DNA of 30,894 nucleotides from Gnetum montanum. Taxonomy: Eukaryota; Streptophyta; Gnetopsida; Gnetales; Gnetaceae. Within the stretch, counting starts at the first letter, position 1, and every line of letters starts with the position of its first letter. The stretch lies in assembly GCA_015680685.1 (NCBI GenBank), contig MNCI01038165.1, positions 64,726 to 95,619 of the forward strand. The letters are read 5' to 3'. The position numbers and the translations under genes were made by a program. Of this stretch, positions 30,138 through 30,894 are shown piece by piece. Below the pieces are notes generated by a model that saw nothing but the letters and a program-made list of their open reading frames with translations, made no database searches and was not told the DNA's origin.

Positions 30138-30894
30138 TGATGAGCTGCGAGATACCCCTACGTCCAACCATATGAATCATAGGTGTTCATGTGTGATTTG
30201 GTTGAATTTCGTAGACTATAATTACTAATTATGCTAGAGATAAATAGTGCATGCATTTTGTCTGTTCATTGTCTTCCTAGTCCCACTTGTGAAATGCAAT
30301 TGTATGGTTAACTGTGATTGAGGCATAAGATTTTTATTATTTTTTGTTTTATCAAATTAGTCATCTAGAACAATAATGAAAGTAAGAGTAATTAAATGCT
30401 AAGTAAACTATGGTCTAATCTAGCCTAACACAAGTAATCGTTCCCACTTCCCAAACACATCCTAAACTTTGTGTAAACATTGCTAGTTTGTGAAATGCTA
30501 ATCATTTTTGAGCTACCAAGTGTCACATGTATGTTTGAAGGGGTCATGCTTGTGTATTTTAATGAGTTTCTTGATTAATCAAAATTAATTGTTGCATGAA
30601 TAACATTAATGAAAATTTTTATGAAATCACAATATATAAATGCATAAGAAAGAAAATATCAAGTGCTGCAAGGATGAATTGAAGAGTTCATCTTTATTGC
30701 CAACACAATGGTATGTTCAGGTACATCAATGCTTGAATAAATATCCGTTCACACTTAGACCTCCTACTACGGGCACTTGGAAAATATTCTAACTCTCAAA
30801 TGAACAAATTGCAAGAGTTTTGCTACTTGACTACCAAAAACTACCCTCCATCGTGCGTTCGACCATTGTATTTATAGACTTGGGAGTAACCTTG
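30138..30894 (-). repeat. Gypsy 5' LTR, cut by the window end
   Basis: It starts TGATGAGCTGCG and follows 21017-21771 throughout. The window ends about 110 bp before the expected U3 end, so the GATATC cluster and the right target duplication are outside. A reverse-strand TATAAATAC box is present near 30868-30877. Confidence 0.92.

Larger units (their letters stand above)
21017..30894 (-). mobile_element. Ty3/Gypsy element with gag-pol, continuing past the window
   Basis: Read on the minus strand the order is 5' LTR (30138 to beyond 30894), primer site, gag, zinc knuckle, protease, RT, RNase H, integrase, a 2-kb non-coding region, purine tract and 3' LTR (21017-21882). Integrase after RT defines Gypsy. 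It shares LTR ends, LTR length, primer site, gag and 3' region with the plus-strand element at 9360. Pol from about 27100 to 23850 stays in one frame despite many stops. Protease and RT active-site residues are altered, so it is dead. It is the type of relative that could once have supplied enzymes to the pol-less copy. Confidence 0.92.

Overview
The window is land-plant nuclear DNA, most likely from a gymnosperm such as a conifer. Old, heavily mutated LTR retrotransposons sit nested around the remains of an intron-containing NLR-type immune receptor gene. There is no intact protein-coding gene, no bacterial-type gene organisation, and no tRNA, rRNA or CRISPR that I can see. The gymnosperm assignment is inference, from the large nested, slowly decaying retroelements and the style of the NLR fragment.

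Layout. (1) 660-7640, + strand: exon-like fragments of unrecognised function, then a decayed NLR gene (helical N-terminal region, P-loop, kinase-2, RNBS-B and GLPL-like motifs). A Ty1/Copia element on the - strand (2616-6294, two 235-bp LTRs, most of reverse transcriptase deleted) splits its NB-ARC domain. (2) 7640-9202: AT-rich, apparently non-coding, with three consecutive tandem duplications. (3) 9203-9359 and 18366-19095: pieces of a LINE reverse transcriptase. (4) 9360-18000, + strand: a Ty3/Gypsy element with TGATGA...TCATCA LTRs, a perfect 5-bp target duplication (AAGAT), a tRNA-Asp type primer site and a gag, but no protease, RT or integrase. It instead carries a long 3' ORF (14194 to about 16960) of unknown function with a basic Gln/Gly-rich N-terminus, a globular domain and a long coiled coil. 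(5) 19097 to about 19690 or further: a diverged LTR of the same superfamily, - orientation, abutting the LINE. (6) 21017 to beyond the right edge, - strand: a second Gypsy element of the same family that still shows gag, protease, RT, RNase H and integrase, with its 3' LTR complete and its 5' LTR cut by the window end.

Relations. The two Gypsy elements share LTR ends, LTR length (865 and 866 bp), primer site, gag, zinc knuckle and a 3' non-coding region. The + element looks like a pol-less, non-autonomous relative of the - element that acquired, or kept, a separate 3' ORF. A region inside it (about 13540-13650) resembles the family's U3 promoter: repeated GATATC motifs followed by a TATA box. 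Decay is mostly by base transitions with few indels, so long reading frames persist through many stop codons. The best candidate for something undescribed is this cargo-bearing Gypsy derivative and its internal promoter-like segment.
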